A DNA stretch of 17,099 nt from Caryophanales bacterium UBA6985 (GCA_002450035.1 DJYF01000037.1:1-17099), one strand, 5' to 3'; counted from the first letter of the stretch, positions 5,953-13,272 are shown. Notes: generated by a model from the sequence alone, not told the origin. Made by a program: numbers and translations.

Positions 5953-8787
5953 ATGGATAAAATTATAGTAAAAGGTGCTAGAGAAAATAATTTAAAGAAT
6001 GTTGATATAGAAATACCTAAGAATAAACTTGTAGTTATGACAGGTGTATCTGGATCAGGTAAATCAAGTCTTGCTTTTGATACTATATATGCTGAAGGTG
6101 AAAGAAGATATATTGAATCTTTAAGTGCTTATGCTAGACAATTCTTAGGTGGTAATGAAAAACCTATGGTTGATTCTATTGAAGGACTTTCTCCTAGTAT
6201 ATCTATTGATCAAAAGAGTACTAATAATAATCCTCGTTCTACAGTTGGTACAGTTACGGAAATATATGATTATTTAAGACTTTTATTTGCACGTATTGGT
6301 GTTCCTTATTGTCCTAATCACCATAAACCTATTGTTAGTCAATCAGTTGAAGAGATGACTAATAAAGTCATGGAAAGAGAAGAAGGTACTAAATTAGAAG
6401 TTTTAAGTCCTGTTGTACATGGTGAAAAAGGAACTCAAAAGGATCTTTTTGATAAATTAAGAAAAGATGGATACTCAAGAGTAAGAATTGAAGGAGATAT
6501 TCATGATTTATCAGAAGACTTAAGTTTAGATAAGAATGTTAAACATAATATAGAGGTAGTAGTTGATAGAATAGTTCTTAAAAGTGATGTTAGAAGTAGA
6601 TTATTTGAAGCTATAGAAACAGCTACTAAATTATCTAATGGTAAAGTTGTTATTAACTTTATTGGAGATAAAGAACTTGTTATGAGTGAATCATATGCTT
6701 GCCCTGATTGTGATTTTAGTTTACCAGAGTTAGAACCAAGAATATTTTCATTCAATGCTCCATATGGTGCATGTCCTACTTGTAAAGGACTTGGAACTAC
6801 TAAGAGAATAGATTTAGATGCTTTAATACCTGATTGGAATCTTTCTATTCCTGAAGGAGCAATATTAGCATTTAAATATGGTAAGAGTAAAAACTTCTTT
6901 GGTAGAGAAAATGATAACGAAAGAATTGATACTCAAAAATTAAATACAGTATGTGCATATAATAATATTGATATAAATAAGAAAATGAAGGATTTTACTA
7001 AAAAAGAACTTGATATTATTCTATATGGTTCTGATATTATATATGAATATAATTTAAATAATAGAGTTACTTATGATATCTGGGAAGGTATAGTTACAAA
7101 CTTAGAAAGAAGATATATGGAAACTCAATCTGGTTGGGTAAGAGATTGGATTGATGGTTTCATGGCAGAAGATATTTGTAATACTTGTCATGGTTCTAGA
7201 TTAAAAAGTGATATTTTAAATATTTTAATTAATAAAAAGAACATATATGATCTTTGTACAATGTCTATTAAAGAATTAAGAGTATTCTTTGAAAACTTGG
7301 AACTTAATAAGACTCAAAAGGAAATAAGTGAGTTAATTGTTAAAGAGATTAGTTCTAGACTTGAATTCTTAGATAATGTTGGACTTAATTATTTAACACT
7401 ATCAAGAGAAGCATCTACTTTATCAGGTGGAGAAGCTCAAAGAATTAGACTTGCTACTCAAATAGGTTCGAGATTAACTGGTGTATTATATGTTCTTGAT
7501 GAACCTTCTATTGGATTACATCAAAAAGATAATGATAGATTAATAAACTCTCTTAAGAGTATGAGAGATTTAGGTAATACTCTTTTAGTAGTAGAACATG
7601 ATGAAGATACTATGAGAGCAGCTGATTGGTTAATTGATATTGGTCCAGGTGCTGGTACTGAAGGTGGAAGAGTCATGGCTGAAGGTACTCCTGAAGAAGT
7701 TGAGAAAAATCCTAACTCTATAACTGGACAATACTTATCTGGTAAAAAGAAAATAGAAATACCTACTACTCGTAGAAAAGGGAATGGTAAATTTATTAAG
7801 ATTAAAGGTGCTGAAGAGAATAACCTTAAGAAAATAGATGTAGATTTCCCACTTGGAACATTTACTTGTGTAACTGGTGTATCTGGTTCAGGTAAATCTA
7901 CATTAGTTAATAGAATACTTTGTAGTGCACTTCAACAAAGTGTATATGGTTCTAAAGTAAAAGTAGGTAAGAATAAATCTATAAAAGGTCTTGAGAATGT
8001 TGATAAAGTAATTGAAATAACTCAAGATCCAATTGGTAGAACTCCAAGAAGTAATCCTGCTACTTATACAGGTGTGTTTGATGATATAAGAGATGTATTT
8101 GCTCAAACAAAAGAGGCTAAGATGAGAGGATATGATAAAGGTAGATTCTCATTTAATGTTAAAGGTGGTAGATGTGAAGCTTGCTGGGGAGATGGTGTTA
8201 AGAAAATAGAAATGCACTTTTTACCTGATGTATATGTTCCTTGTGATGTTTGTCATGGTACTAGATATAATTCTGAAACACTTGATATTAAATTTAAAGG
8301 TAAAAATATAAGTGAAGTACTAGATATGAGAGTAAGTGAAGCAATGGAATTCTTTGATGCTATACCTAAAGTTAAATCTAAACTTCAAGTTTTAATGGAT
8401 GTAGGATTATCATATATTAAACTTGGACAAAGTGCTCCAACTTTATCAGGTGGAGAGGCATCACGTGTAAAACTTGCTAAAGAATTACAAAAGAAAGCAA
8501 CTGGTAAATCTGTATTTATACTTGATGAACCTACGACAGGATTACATACTGATGATATTAAGAAGTTATTAGTTATTCTAGAAAGAATTGTTGATAATGG
8601 AGATACAGTTATTGTTATTGAACATAATTTAGATGTTATTAAAGTAGCTGATTATATAATTGATTTAGGACCTGATGGAGGAGATGGCGGAGGTACAATA
8701 GTTGCAACTGGTACTCCTGAAGAGGTAAGTAAAAATAAAGATAGTTATACAGGAATATATTTAAAACGTATACTTGAAAAAGCTTAA
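5953..8787 (+). CDS. uvrA: UvrABC excinuclease subunit A
   Basis: Damage-recognition ATPase of nucleotide excision repair; it dimerises and loads UvrB on lesions. Two ABC modules are seen: Walker A GVSGSGKSS (31-39) and GVSGSGKST (642-650), two signatures (LSGGEAQRIRLA and LSGGEASRVKLA) and two Walker B motifs (VLDEPSIGLH and ILDEPTTGLH). Both structural zinc sites are intact: C250/C253 with C274/C277, and C741/C744 with C764/C767. CPNHHKPI and CNTCHGSRL are further UvrA marks. The length, 944 aa, is normal. ATG at 5953 is preferred over 5938 because GGAGGTGA (5940-5947) is its ribosome binding site. uvrB, the usual upstream neighbour, is not in this window. It has its own promoter and a terminator that includes the stop codon. 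Confidence 0.98.
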   Translation: MDKIIVKGARENNLKNVDIEIPKNKLVVMTGVSGSGKSSLAFDTIYAEGERRYIESLSAYARQFLGGNEKPMVDSIEGLSPSISIDQKSTNNNPRSTVGTVTEIYDYLRLLFARIGVPYCPNHHKPIVSQSVEEMTNKVMEREEGTKLEVLSPVVHGEKGTQKDLFDKLRKDGYSRVRIEGDIHDLSEDLSLDKNVKHNIEVVVDRIVLKSDVRSRLFEAIETATKLSNGKVVINFIGDKELVMSESYACPDCDFSLPELEPRIFSFNAPYGACPTCKGLGTTKRIDLDALIPDWNLSIPEGAILAFKYGKSKNFFGRENDNERIDTQKLNTVCAYNNIDINKKMKDFTKKELDIILYGSDIIYEYNLNNRVTYDIWEGIVTNLERRYMETQSGWVRDWIDGFMAEDICNTCHGSRLKSDILNILINKKNIYDLCTMSIKELRVFFENLELNKTQKEISELIVKEISSRLEFLDNVGLNYLTLSREASTLSGGEAQRIRLATQIGSRLTGVLYVLDEPSIGLHQKDNDRLINSLKSMRDLGNTLLVVEHDEDTMRAADWLIDIGPGAGTEGGRVMAEGTPEEVEKNPNSITGQYLSGKKKIEIPTTRRKGNGKFIKIKGAEENNLKKIDVDFPLGTFTCVTGVSGSGKSTLVNRILCSALQQSVYGSKVKVGKNKSIKGLENVDKVIEITQDPIGRTPRSNPATYTGVFDDIRDVFAQTKEAKMRGYDKGRFSFNVKGGRCEACWGDGVKKIEMHFLPDVYVPCDVCHGTRYNSETLDIKFKGKNISEVLDMRVSEAMEFFDAIPKVKSKLQVLMDVGLSYIKLGQSAPTLSGGEASRVKLAKELQKKATGKSVFILDEPTTGLHTDDIKKLLVILERIVDNGDTVIVIEHNLDVIKVADYIIDLGPDGGDGGGTIVATGTPEEVSKNKDSYTGIYLKRILEKA

Positions 8788-8807
8788 ACGAAAGTTTAAG
8801 TTTTTTT
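8781..8807 (+). terminator. Intrinsic terminator of uvrA
   Basis: CTTAAAC (8783-8789) pairs with GTTTAAG (8794-8800) around a GAAA tetraloop, then seven T. The uvrA stop codon lies inside the 5' arm. Confidence 0.9.
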
Positions 8808-8839
8808 GTACACGAATAGACAAATGGAAAGCCCTTTTA

Positions 8840-8868
8840 TTGTAATAAAGCTTATAAAATAATATAAT
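8840..8868 (+). promoter_or_regulatory. Promoter of lgt
   Basis: TTGTAA (8840-8845), exact 17-nt spacer, TATAAT (8863-8868). The start of transcription is predicted near 8875, right at the Shine-Dalgarno GGGTGA (8875-8880), giving a leader of about 11 nt. Confidence 0.75.
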
Positions 8869-8885
8869 TATCATGGGTGATAATT

Positions 8886-9713
8886 ATGTTATTAGAATAT
8901 AGTCCTGTTATTTTTACAATTGGTAGTGTAGAAATAAGATGGTATTCTTTATTTATATTAGTAGCATTTATTTTTGCATATTATTTAGTTACAAAAGAAA
9001 CAAGAAGATTTAGAGTTAATAGTGACTTTATATTCAATTTAGCATTTTGGGTATTTATATTTGGAGTAATTGGTGCAAGAATATGGTACGTACTTTTTAA
9101 TTTAAAAGATTATTTATCTAATCCATTTGAAATTATTAAAATATGGGAAGGTGGACTTGCTATTCATGGTGGAATAGTTGCAGGTTTACTTGTTGTATTA
9201 TATTTTAGTCGTAGATATAAATTTAGACTAATAAGATTAACTGATTTTATAGTACCAGGTTTGCTTATTGCTCAAGCAATTGGAAGATGGGGTAATTTTT
9301 TCAATGGTGAGGCTTATGGTTTAAAGACTACTGCAGAAACTTTAAGTAAATATTTTATACCTGACTTTATTGTTGAAGGTATGACTATTAATGGTGTTGT
9401 TTATACTCCAACTTTTCTTTTTGAATCAATAGCATGCTTTGTATTATTCATATTAATTATATTAGTTAGAAGAAGTAAATATTTAAAAGTTGGTTCTTTA
9501 ACTGCATTTTATTTAATAGGATATGGAATTATAAGATTCTTAATTGAATTTGAAAGACTTGATGCGCTTAAAGTGGGTGGCATTAGAATAGCTCAAGTAA
9601 TTTCTGCTTTATTCTTTATAATTGGCCTATCAATTTTAGTATCTAACTCTAAGAAAAGTAAACTTGATGATTTATACAATGATACTCAAAATGTACCAGA
9701 TATAAAATTTTAG
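8886..9713 (+). CDS. lgt: Prolipoprotein diacylglyceryl transferase
   Basis: Integral membrane enzyme that moves a diacylglyceryl group from phosphatidylglycerol to the lipobox Cys of prelipoproteins, the first step of lipoprotein maturation. The family signature GRWGNFFNGEAYG is at 133-145. GGLAIHGGIVAG and the early IRWYSL segment are also characteristic, with about seven hydrophobic helices and a terminal YGIIRFLIEF motif. Its 275-aa length is normal. ATG at 8886 has GGGTGA five bases upstream; the in-frame GTG at 8877 lies within that site and is rejected. The uvrA-lgt adjacency recalls the uvrB-uvrA-hprK-lgt order of many Bacilli, with hprK missing. It is transcribed alone. The lysine-rich tail ends directly at a terminator hairpin. 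Confidence 0.97.
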   Translation: MLLEYSPVIFTIGSVEIRWYSLFILVAFIFAYYLVTKETRRFRVNSDFIFNLAFWVFIFGVIGARIWYVLFNLKDYLSNPFEIIKIWEGGLAIHGGIVAGLLVVLYFSRRYKFRLIRLTDFIVPGLLIAQAIGRWGNFFNGEAYGLKTTAETLSKYFIPDFIVEGMTINGVVYTPTFLFESIACFVLFILIILVRRSKYLKVGSLTAFYLIGYGIIRFLIEFERLDALKVGGIRIAQVISALFFIIGLSILVSNSKKSKLDDLYNDTQNVPDIKF

Positions 9714-9737
9714 AATAGGTTAATTCCTATTCTTTTT
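9712..9737 (+). terminator. Intrinsic terminator of lgt
   Basis: AGAATAGG (9712-9719) pairs with CCTATTCT (9726-9733) around TTAATT, then a T tract. The lgt TAG stop (9711-9713) is at the base of the stem. Confidence 0.87.
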
Positions 9738-9744
9738 GTTTAAA

Positions 9745-9773
9745 TTGCGTATAAACATAAGTTGTGATATTAT
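9745..9773 (+). promoter_or_regulatory. Extended -10 promoter of mrnC-rlmB-sigH
   Basis: TTGCGT (9745-9750), 17-nt spacer ending in TGA, then TATTAT (9768-9773). The TGn extension plus correct spacing make it convincing. Transcription should begin near 9780, immediately before the GGTGA ribosome binding site. Confidence 0.75.
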
Positions 9774-9789
9774 TTAAGGCGGTGAGAAA

Positions 9790-10155
9790 ATGAACAATTT
9801 AGTGCTTGCATATTTAGGTGATGCAGTTTATGAATTATATATAAGAAATTATTTAATTAATGTTAAACAAATTAAAAAAGTTAAGGATTTACAAAACACA
9901 GCGGTTAAATATGTTTCTGCAGCATCTCAAGTTAAGTTTTTAGAATATATGATCAATCATGATGTATTAACTGAAGAAGAAATCGAGATTGTTAAACAGG
10001 GTAGAAATGCAAGTAGTCATTCAAGTAAGTCAACAGATATTGTTACTTATAAAAAGAGTACAGGTTTTGAATGTTTAATTGGATATTTATATCAAAATAA
10101 TTTGGAAAGATGTAATTATTTATTAGATTACATAGTAGGTATTGAAGAATGTTAG
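9790..10155 (+). CDS. mrnC: Mini-ribonuclease III
   Basis: Compact RNase III-like enzyme without a double-stranded RNA binding domain. In Bacillus it trims both ends of pre-23S rRNA in a ribosomal-protein-assisted reaction. Seen: LAYLGDAVYELYIRNYL (6-22), the RNase III catalytic core with its Asp; the RNASSHSSKS loop; and TGFECLIGYLYQ near the C terminus, carrying the second acidic position. Length 121 aa is slightly short for MrnC but complete. The ribosome binding site is GGTGA just before the ATG. Its end overlaps rlmB by 7 bases, and the mrnC-rlmB pairing, typical of Firmicutes, ties two steps of 23S rRNA maturation together. cysS, commonly just upstream, is not here. Confidence 0.94.
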   Translation: MNNLVLAYLGDAVYELYIRNYLINVKQIKKVKDLQNTAVKYVSAASQVKFLEYMINHDVLTEEEIEIVKQGRNASSHSSKSTDIVTYKKSTGFECLIGYLYQNNLERCNYLLDYIVGIEEC

Positions 10156-10826
10156 TATGTGGAAAGAATGTATTTAATGAAACTGATCCTAAAAGTATTA
10201 GAAGAGTAAGACTTAGTTCTAATTTTAGAGATCAAGATATAATGAAAAAGATTAAAGATAATAGAATTAAATATATGGTATCTGATCAAAGAGAACTTGA
10301 TAGATTAATGTTACATAATCAAGGTATTGTTATTGAAATAAATGATTATGAATATAAAGATTTATCAGTAATAGGTAAAGATGAAAATCTAGTTTTATTA
10401 CTAGACCATTTAGAAGATCCTCATAATTTTGGTGCAATTATTAGAACATGTGAAGCAAGAGGAATAAAGTCAGTTATTATTCCTAAAGATAGAAGTGTAG
10501 TAGTAAATGATACGGTTATGAAAACTTCTGCTGGTGCTTTAAATAGAGTAAATATAATAATGGTACCTAATTTAGTAAATGCAATTAATAAGCTTAAAGA
10601 TGATGGTTTCTTTGTTTATGCATCTGCTATGGATGGAAGAGATTATAAAAAGGTTACTTATGCTGATAGAGTAGTATTAGTAATTGGTAATGAAGGAAAA
10701 GGTATTTCTAAAATAGTTAGAGATAACTCTGATGAAATAATAAGTATTCCTATGATTGGTTCTATTAACAGTTTAAATGCTTCTGTTGCTGCTGGTATTT
10801 TAATGTATGGTATTGATATTGGATAA
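10149..10826 (+). CDS. rlmB: 23S rRNA (guanosine-2'-O-)-methyltransferase RlmB (SpoU/TrmH family)
   Basis: SPOUT-class, S-adenosylmethionine-dependent 2'-O-methyltransferase. RlmB methylates a guanosine in the 23S peptidyl-transferase region (G2251 in E. coli); function is assigned by family and context. Three SpoU motifs are seen: LDHLEDPHNFGAIIRTCEA with the catalytic Asn-Arg pair, VIGNEGKGIS, and IPMIGSINSLNASVAAGI, the knotted cofactor site. A small N-terminal substrate domain occupies about residues 1-75. At 225 aa it is a bit shorter than usual (about 240-250). The start is inside mrnC (ATG 10149) with no strong Shine-Dalgarno, so translation is probably coupled. It overlaps the sigma-factor gene by 20 bases. 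yacP, which commonly follows in Bacilli, is absent. Confidence 0.92.
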   Translation: MLVCGKNVFNETDPKSIRRVRLSSNFRDQDIMKKIKDNRIKYMVSDQRELDRLMLHNQGIVIEINDYEYKDLSVIGKDENLVLLLDHLEDPHNFGAIIRTCEARGIKSVIIPKDRSVVVNDTVMKTSAGALNRVNIIMVPNLVNAINKLKDDGFFVYASAMDGRDYKKVTYADRVVLVIGNEGKGISKIVRDNSDEIISIPMIGSINSLNASVAAGILMYGIDIG

Positions 10827-11415
10827 AAAATTAGCAGATAATGAATTACTTTATCTAATTCAAGAAAAGAATGAGGAAGCAGGAGATTTATTATTCGAAA
10901 GATATAAACATATTATAGATATTAGTATTAATAAATATTTAAGAAGTGCATATGCTTTAAATGTAGATATTGAAGAATTAAAACAAGAAGCTATGCTTGG
11001 ATATGTAGATGCAATTCATTCTTATAATGATAATATGAATATGAAGTTAAGTTCTTTTATAAGCTTGTGTGTTGAAAGAAGACTTCAAAATATAATTAGA
11101 AAAAATAATACTGGTAAAATAAAAATGCTTAAAGAAGCTTATTCTTTAGATAATGAAATCGGGGAAGATTTAACACTCGCCGATGTAGTAGGAGATAATA
11201 GAAGTAATCCTGAAGTAATTAAAGAAGAAAAAGAATCTGTTAAAAAATTAAGAGAAAAAATTGATTCAGCTCTAAGTAACTCTGAAAAGGAAGTATTAGA
11301 ACTTATGCTTAATGATTATTCCTCAGAAGAGATAGCTAGTATCCTTAGTGTAGATATAAAAAGAGTCTATAATGCTACTGCTAGGATAAGAATGAAGCTA
11401 AAAGAGCTTATTTAG
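10807..11415 (+). CDS. Sigma-70 family RNA polymerase sigma factor (SigH-like)
   Basis: Alternative sigma factor of about 202 aa with region 2 (about 17-95: the segment around ELKQEAMLGYVDAIHSYN matches the core-binding and -10-recognition region, and SSFISLCVERRLQNIIRK follows) and region 4 (about 140-202: SEKEVLELMLNDYSSEEIA then a helix-turn-helix ending ARIRMKLKEL). No sigma region 1 or 3 is evident. Placement between rlmB and secE is the classic sigH position, which supports SigH-like identity more than sequence alone; in Bacillus SigH serves stationary phase and competence or sporulation. The start is uncertain: ATG 10807 lies inside rlmB with no good ribosome binding site, and TTG at 10819 would give a more typical MDKKLAD N terminus. 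Sporulation cannot be inferred. Confidence 0.85.
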   Translation: MVLILDKKLADNELLYLIQEKNEEAGDLLFERYKHIIDISINKYLRSAYALNVDIEELKQEAMLGYVDAIHSYNDNMNMKLSSFISLCVERRLQNIIRKNNTGKIKMLKEAYSLDNEIGEDLTLADVVGDNRSNPEVIKEEKESVKKLREKIDSALSNSEKEVLELMLNDYSSEEIASILSVDIKRVYNATARIRMKLKELI

Positions 11416-11427
11416 TTAAATTTATAC

Positions 11428-11456
11428 TTGAAAGAAACGCTTTTCGATGCTATATT
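11428..11456 (+). promoter_or_regulatory. Promoter of secE-nusG
   Basis: TTGAAA (11428-11433), 17-nt spacer, TATATT (11451-11456). The predicted start is a G near 11463. The -35 context ATACTTGAAA, the spacer block TTTTCGAT and the TATATTA of the -10 recur in the rpsL promoter. The spacer starts 13 bases after the sigH-like stop. Confidence 0.75.
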
Positions 11457-11464
11457 ATGGGTGT

Positions 11465-11485
11465 AAGCACGAAAGTGTTTTTTTT
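11465..11485 (+). terminator. Terminator-like hairpin at the very start of the secE transcript
   Basis: AAGCAC (11465-11470) pairs with GTGTTT (11475-11480), with one G-T wobble, around a GAAA tetraloop and is followed by more T to 11485. It is correctly placed to end the mrnC-rlmB-sigH transcript. It also lies just after the predicted secE start site, so it could act as an attenuator or a 5' protective hairpin. Confidence 0.7.
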
Positions 11486-11512
11486 ATACAATAAAATATA
11501 AGAGGTGTTTTG

Positions 11513-12160
11513 ATGGCAAAGAAAAAGGAATCAACTAAAAAAGCAACTAAAAAAGTTACTGAAAAAGCAGTAAAAGTAGAAGAAGTTGTTGAAGAAAAAG
11601 TTGAAGCTGTAAAAGAGACAGCAAAAAAGAAAAAATTAACTAAAGAAGAAAAGGCTGCTTTAAAATTAGAAAGAAAAGAACAAGCTAAGAAAAAAGCAGA
11701 AAAAGCAAAAGCAAGAAAGAAAGAGATTGCTCAAGAAAAGAAAAGACTTGAAGACGAAATTGATGAAATATATGAATCAATTAAAGAAACTAAGAAAAAC
11801 ATTAAAAATGAAAAGAAAAATTTAAAAACTGCTAAGAAAGAATTAAGAAAAGATAAGAAAAATACTGATAAAAAAGCAGTAGTTGGAACTTATAAGAATA
11901 GCATTAGATCTTTAAAGAAAGACATTAAAGATAGTAAAAAGAATATTTCTAAGAAAGAAACAGAAAGAAGCAACGTTGGTAAAAATCCTAAGGATACATT
12001 CTTTGGTGATGTAATGCAAGAAATGCATTTAGTAAGATGGCCTTCTAAAGTAGAAGTTGCTAAATATACTATTGCAACATTAGTATTCATTATATTCTTT
12101 TCAGGTTTCTTCTTCTTAATTGATTTATTATTCTTACTTATACAAAAATTATGTGGATAG
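11513..12160 (+). CDS. secE: Preprotein translocase subunit SecE with a long charged N-terminal extension
   Basis: SecE clamps SecY in the membrane protein-export channel. The conserved SecE core is at the C terminus (about 158-215): FFGDVMQEMHLVRWPSK, the amphipathic helix and WPS motif, followed by one membrane helix (about 180-210). Ahead of it lies an extension of about 155 residues made almost only of Lys, Glu, Ala, Asp, Thr and Ile, predicted cytoplasmic and coiled-coil-like (heptad-like LEDEIDEIYESIKETKK and similar runs). Single-helix Firmicute SecE is usually about 60-75 aa, so this is roughly three times normal. Mollicute-type relatives can also carry extensions. The AGAGGTG site supports ATG 11513 over TTG 11510. 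rpmG, often between sigH and secE, is absent. Confidence 0.92.
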   Translation: MAKKKESTKKATKKVTEKAVKVEEVVEEKVEAVKETAKKKKLTKEEKAALKLERKEQAKKKAEKAKARKKEIAQEKKRLEDEIDEIYESIKETKKNIKNEKKNLKTAKKELRKDKKNTDKKAVVGTYKNSIRSLKKDIKDSKKNISKKETERSNVGKNPKDTFFGDVMQEMHLVRWPSKVEVAKYTIATLVFIIFFSGFFFLIDLLFLLIQKLCG

Positions 12161-12181
12161 AATAGAAAGAGGTTAGATTAG

Positions 12182-12718
12182 ATGGAAAAATTATGGTATG
12201 TAGTTAATACATATAGTGGTCATGAAGATAAGGTTAAGGAAAAACTAGAAGCAAGAGCTGCTTCAATGGGGTTCCAAGATAATATCTATAGAGTTATTAT
12301 CCCAACTGAAACTTATTATGAAACTTTAAAAGATGGTACTAAAAAGGAAAAACATAGAAAGATGTTCCCTGGATATGTTTTAGTAGAAATGGTTATGTCA
12401 GATGAAGCTTGGTATATAGTTCGTAATACTCCTGGTGTTACTGGATTTATTGGATCATCTGGTAAGGGTGCTAAACCTACTGCACTTCCACCTCAAGAAA
12501 TTGATAAGATCTTAATCAATATGGGGTTATCAAGAATGGATGCAGATGCTGAATTACAAATTGGTACTAAAGTTGAAATCGTTGATGGACCATTCAAAGG
12601 TATGGAAGGTACTGTTAACGCTATTGATAAAGAAAACTCTAAGTTAACTGTTCTTATTGACTTATTTGGTCAAGAAACTCCAGTTGAAGTAGAATTATTC
12701 CAAGTTTCAATTATGTAA
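12182..12718 (+). CDS. nusG: Transcription termination/antitermination factor NusG
   Basis: Processivity and pausing factor that binds the RNA polymerase clamp through its N-terminal NGN domain and contacts ribosome, Rho or other partners through its KOW domain. Seen: LWYVVNTYSGHEDKVKEKL (4-22), KMFPGYVLVEM, VRNTPGVTGFIG, and the C-terminal KOW segment around VEIVDGPFKGMEGTV (about 130-145). It is 178 aa, a normal length with no domain insertion. It follows secE by 21 bases in the usual secE-nusG pair. The next gene starts only one base after its stop, so a third, non-canonical gene has joined this transcript. Confidence 0.97.
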   Translation: MEKLWYVVNTYSGHEDKVKEKLEARAASMGFQDNIYRVIIPTETYYETLKDGTKKEKHRKMFPGYVLVEMVMSDEAWYIVRNTPGVTGFIGSSGKGAKPTALPPQEIDKILINMGLSRMDADAELQIGTKVEIVDGPFKGMEGTVNAIDKENSKLTVLIDLFGQETPVEVELFQVSIM

Positions 12719-12719
12719 T

Positions 12720-13106
12720 ATGAATCCAAATGTAAATAGATTAGTTCTTCATGAAATGAGAAAGATATTTTATCCTAAAGGTAAACCCTATATAGATTGG
12801 ATGGGATATCAGATAACTGAGGATAATAAACCAAGTTATCATCATATAAATAAAGCAGAAGATTTAAAACATGATAATTTAGACTACAATGCTACTGTTG
12901 ATAATGGTGCATATCTTGGAAAAAGAAGTCATGAAATGCTACATGCTTTAGAAGAAAGTCATTATGACTTATATAATTCATGGAATGATTTATTTAAGAT
13001 CATTAATAAATCAAGAGAGTATCCAAATGATGAATTGCTTGAAATGATTTATGCATTAAAACAATTTACCGAAGATATTTTATATAAAAATACTAAAAAA
13101 CTTTAA
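12720..13106 (+). CDS. HNH-nuclease-like small protein of unknown function
   Basis: A 128-aa soluble protein, not a known member of the nusG-rplK neighbourhood. Visible pattern: YHHI (40-43), NGAYL (62-66), then H71, H75 and E78 in KRSHEMLHALE, followed by helices. The order of His-His, Asn and His resembles the beta-beta-alpha metal core of HNH endonucleases (for example HHI...NGAxL...HxxLH), but there are no zinc-knuckle cysteines. Function is therefore a fold-level guess; RNA or DNA cleavage is possible, and so is a non-catalytic relative. The ATG is one base after the nusG TAA and has no clear Shine-Dalgarno, suggesting expression coupled to nusG. Codon use is like its neighbours, and a strong terminator follows, so it is an integrated member of the transcript. 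Confidence 0.72.
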   Translation: MNPNVNRLVLHEMRKIFYPKGKPYIDWMGYQITEDNKPSYHHINKAEDLKHDNLDYNATVDNGAYLGKRSHEMLHALEESHYDLYNSWNDLFKIINKSREYPNDELLEMIYALKQFTEDILYKNTKKL

Positions 13107-13132
13107 AAGATGGCATGTTTGCTGTCTTTTTT
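13105..13132 (+). terminator. Intrinsic terminator of secE-nusG-HNH
   Basis: Bases 13105-13115 pair with 13120-13130 (11 bp, two G-T wobbles) around a 4-nt loop, with T to 13132. The TAA stop of the HNH-like gene overlaps the base of the stem. Confidence 0.85.
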
Positions 13133-13153
13133 CGTGGGTATGAAAAAAAATAC

Positions 13154-13182
13154 TTGTTTTTGACAAATGTGTGTGTTATTAT
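13154..13182 (+). promoter_or_regulatory. Promoter of rplK-rplA
   Basis: TTGTTT (13154-13159), 17-nt spacer ending in TGT, TATTAT (13177-13182), an extended -10. A TTGACA inside the spacer (13160-13165) has no correctly spaced -10. Upstream ATACTTG matches the secE and rpsL promoters. The predicted leader to rplK is about 83 nt. Confidence 0.78.
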
Positions 13183-13206
13183 CTTAAGTGCTAAATTGTT
13201 TATTTG

Positions 13207-13247
13207 GCAAGTGGGAGGGAATGCGGATTAGCCCTATACCACTAAGC
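13207..13247 (+). promoter_or_regulatory. L1-binding autoregulatory leader of rplK-rplA
   Basis: GTGG (13211-13214) pairs with CCAC (13239-13242), GGG (13217-13219) with CCC (13232-13234), and flanking GC pairs can close the base. The GTGGGAGG...ATACCAC arrangement, with the asymmetric GA opposite TATA internal loop, copies the L1 site in 23S rRNA helices 76-77. In bacteria L1 represses its own rplK-rplA mRNA through such a mimic. It lies about 30 nt before the rplK start, consistent with translational repression. Confidence 0.8.
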
Positions 13248-13272
13248 GAAAATACGAAAGGAAGTGTTTTAC

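Noticed and set aside
11416..11512. A hidden rpmG (L33) or other small gene between the sigma factor and secE
   Set aside because: Only a promoter and a hairpin are visible; no reading frame with a CxxC or L33-like sequence fits.
13160..13165. TTGACA as -35 of rplK
   Set aside because: The distance to the TATTAT is only 11 nt; the upstream TTGTTT has exactly 17 nt and an extended -10.
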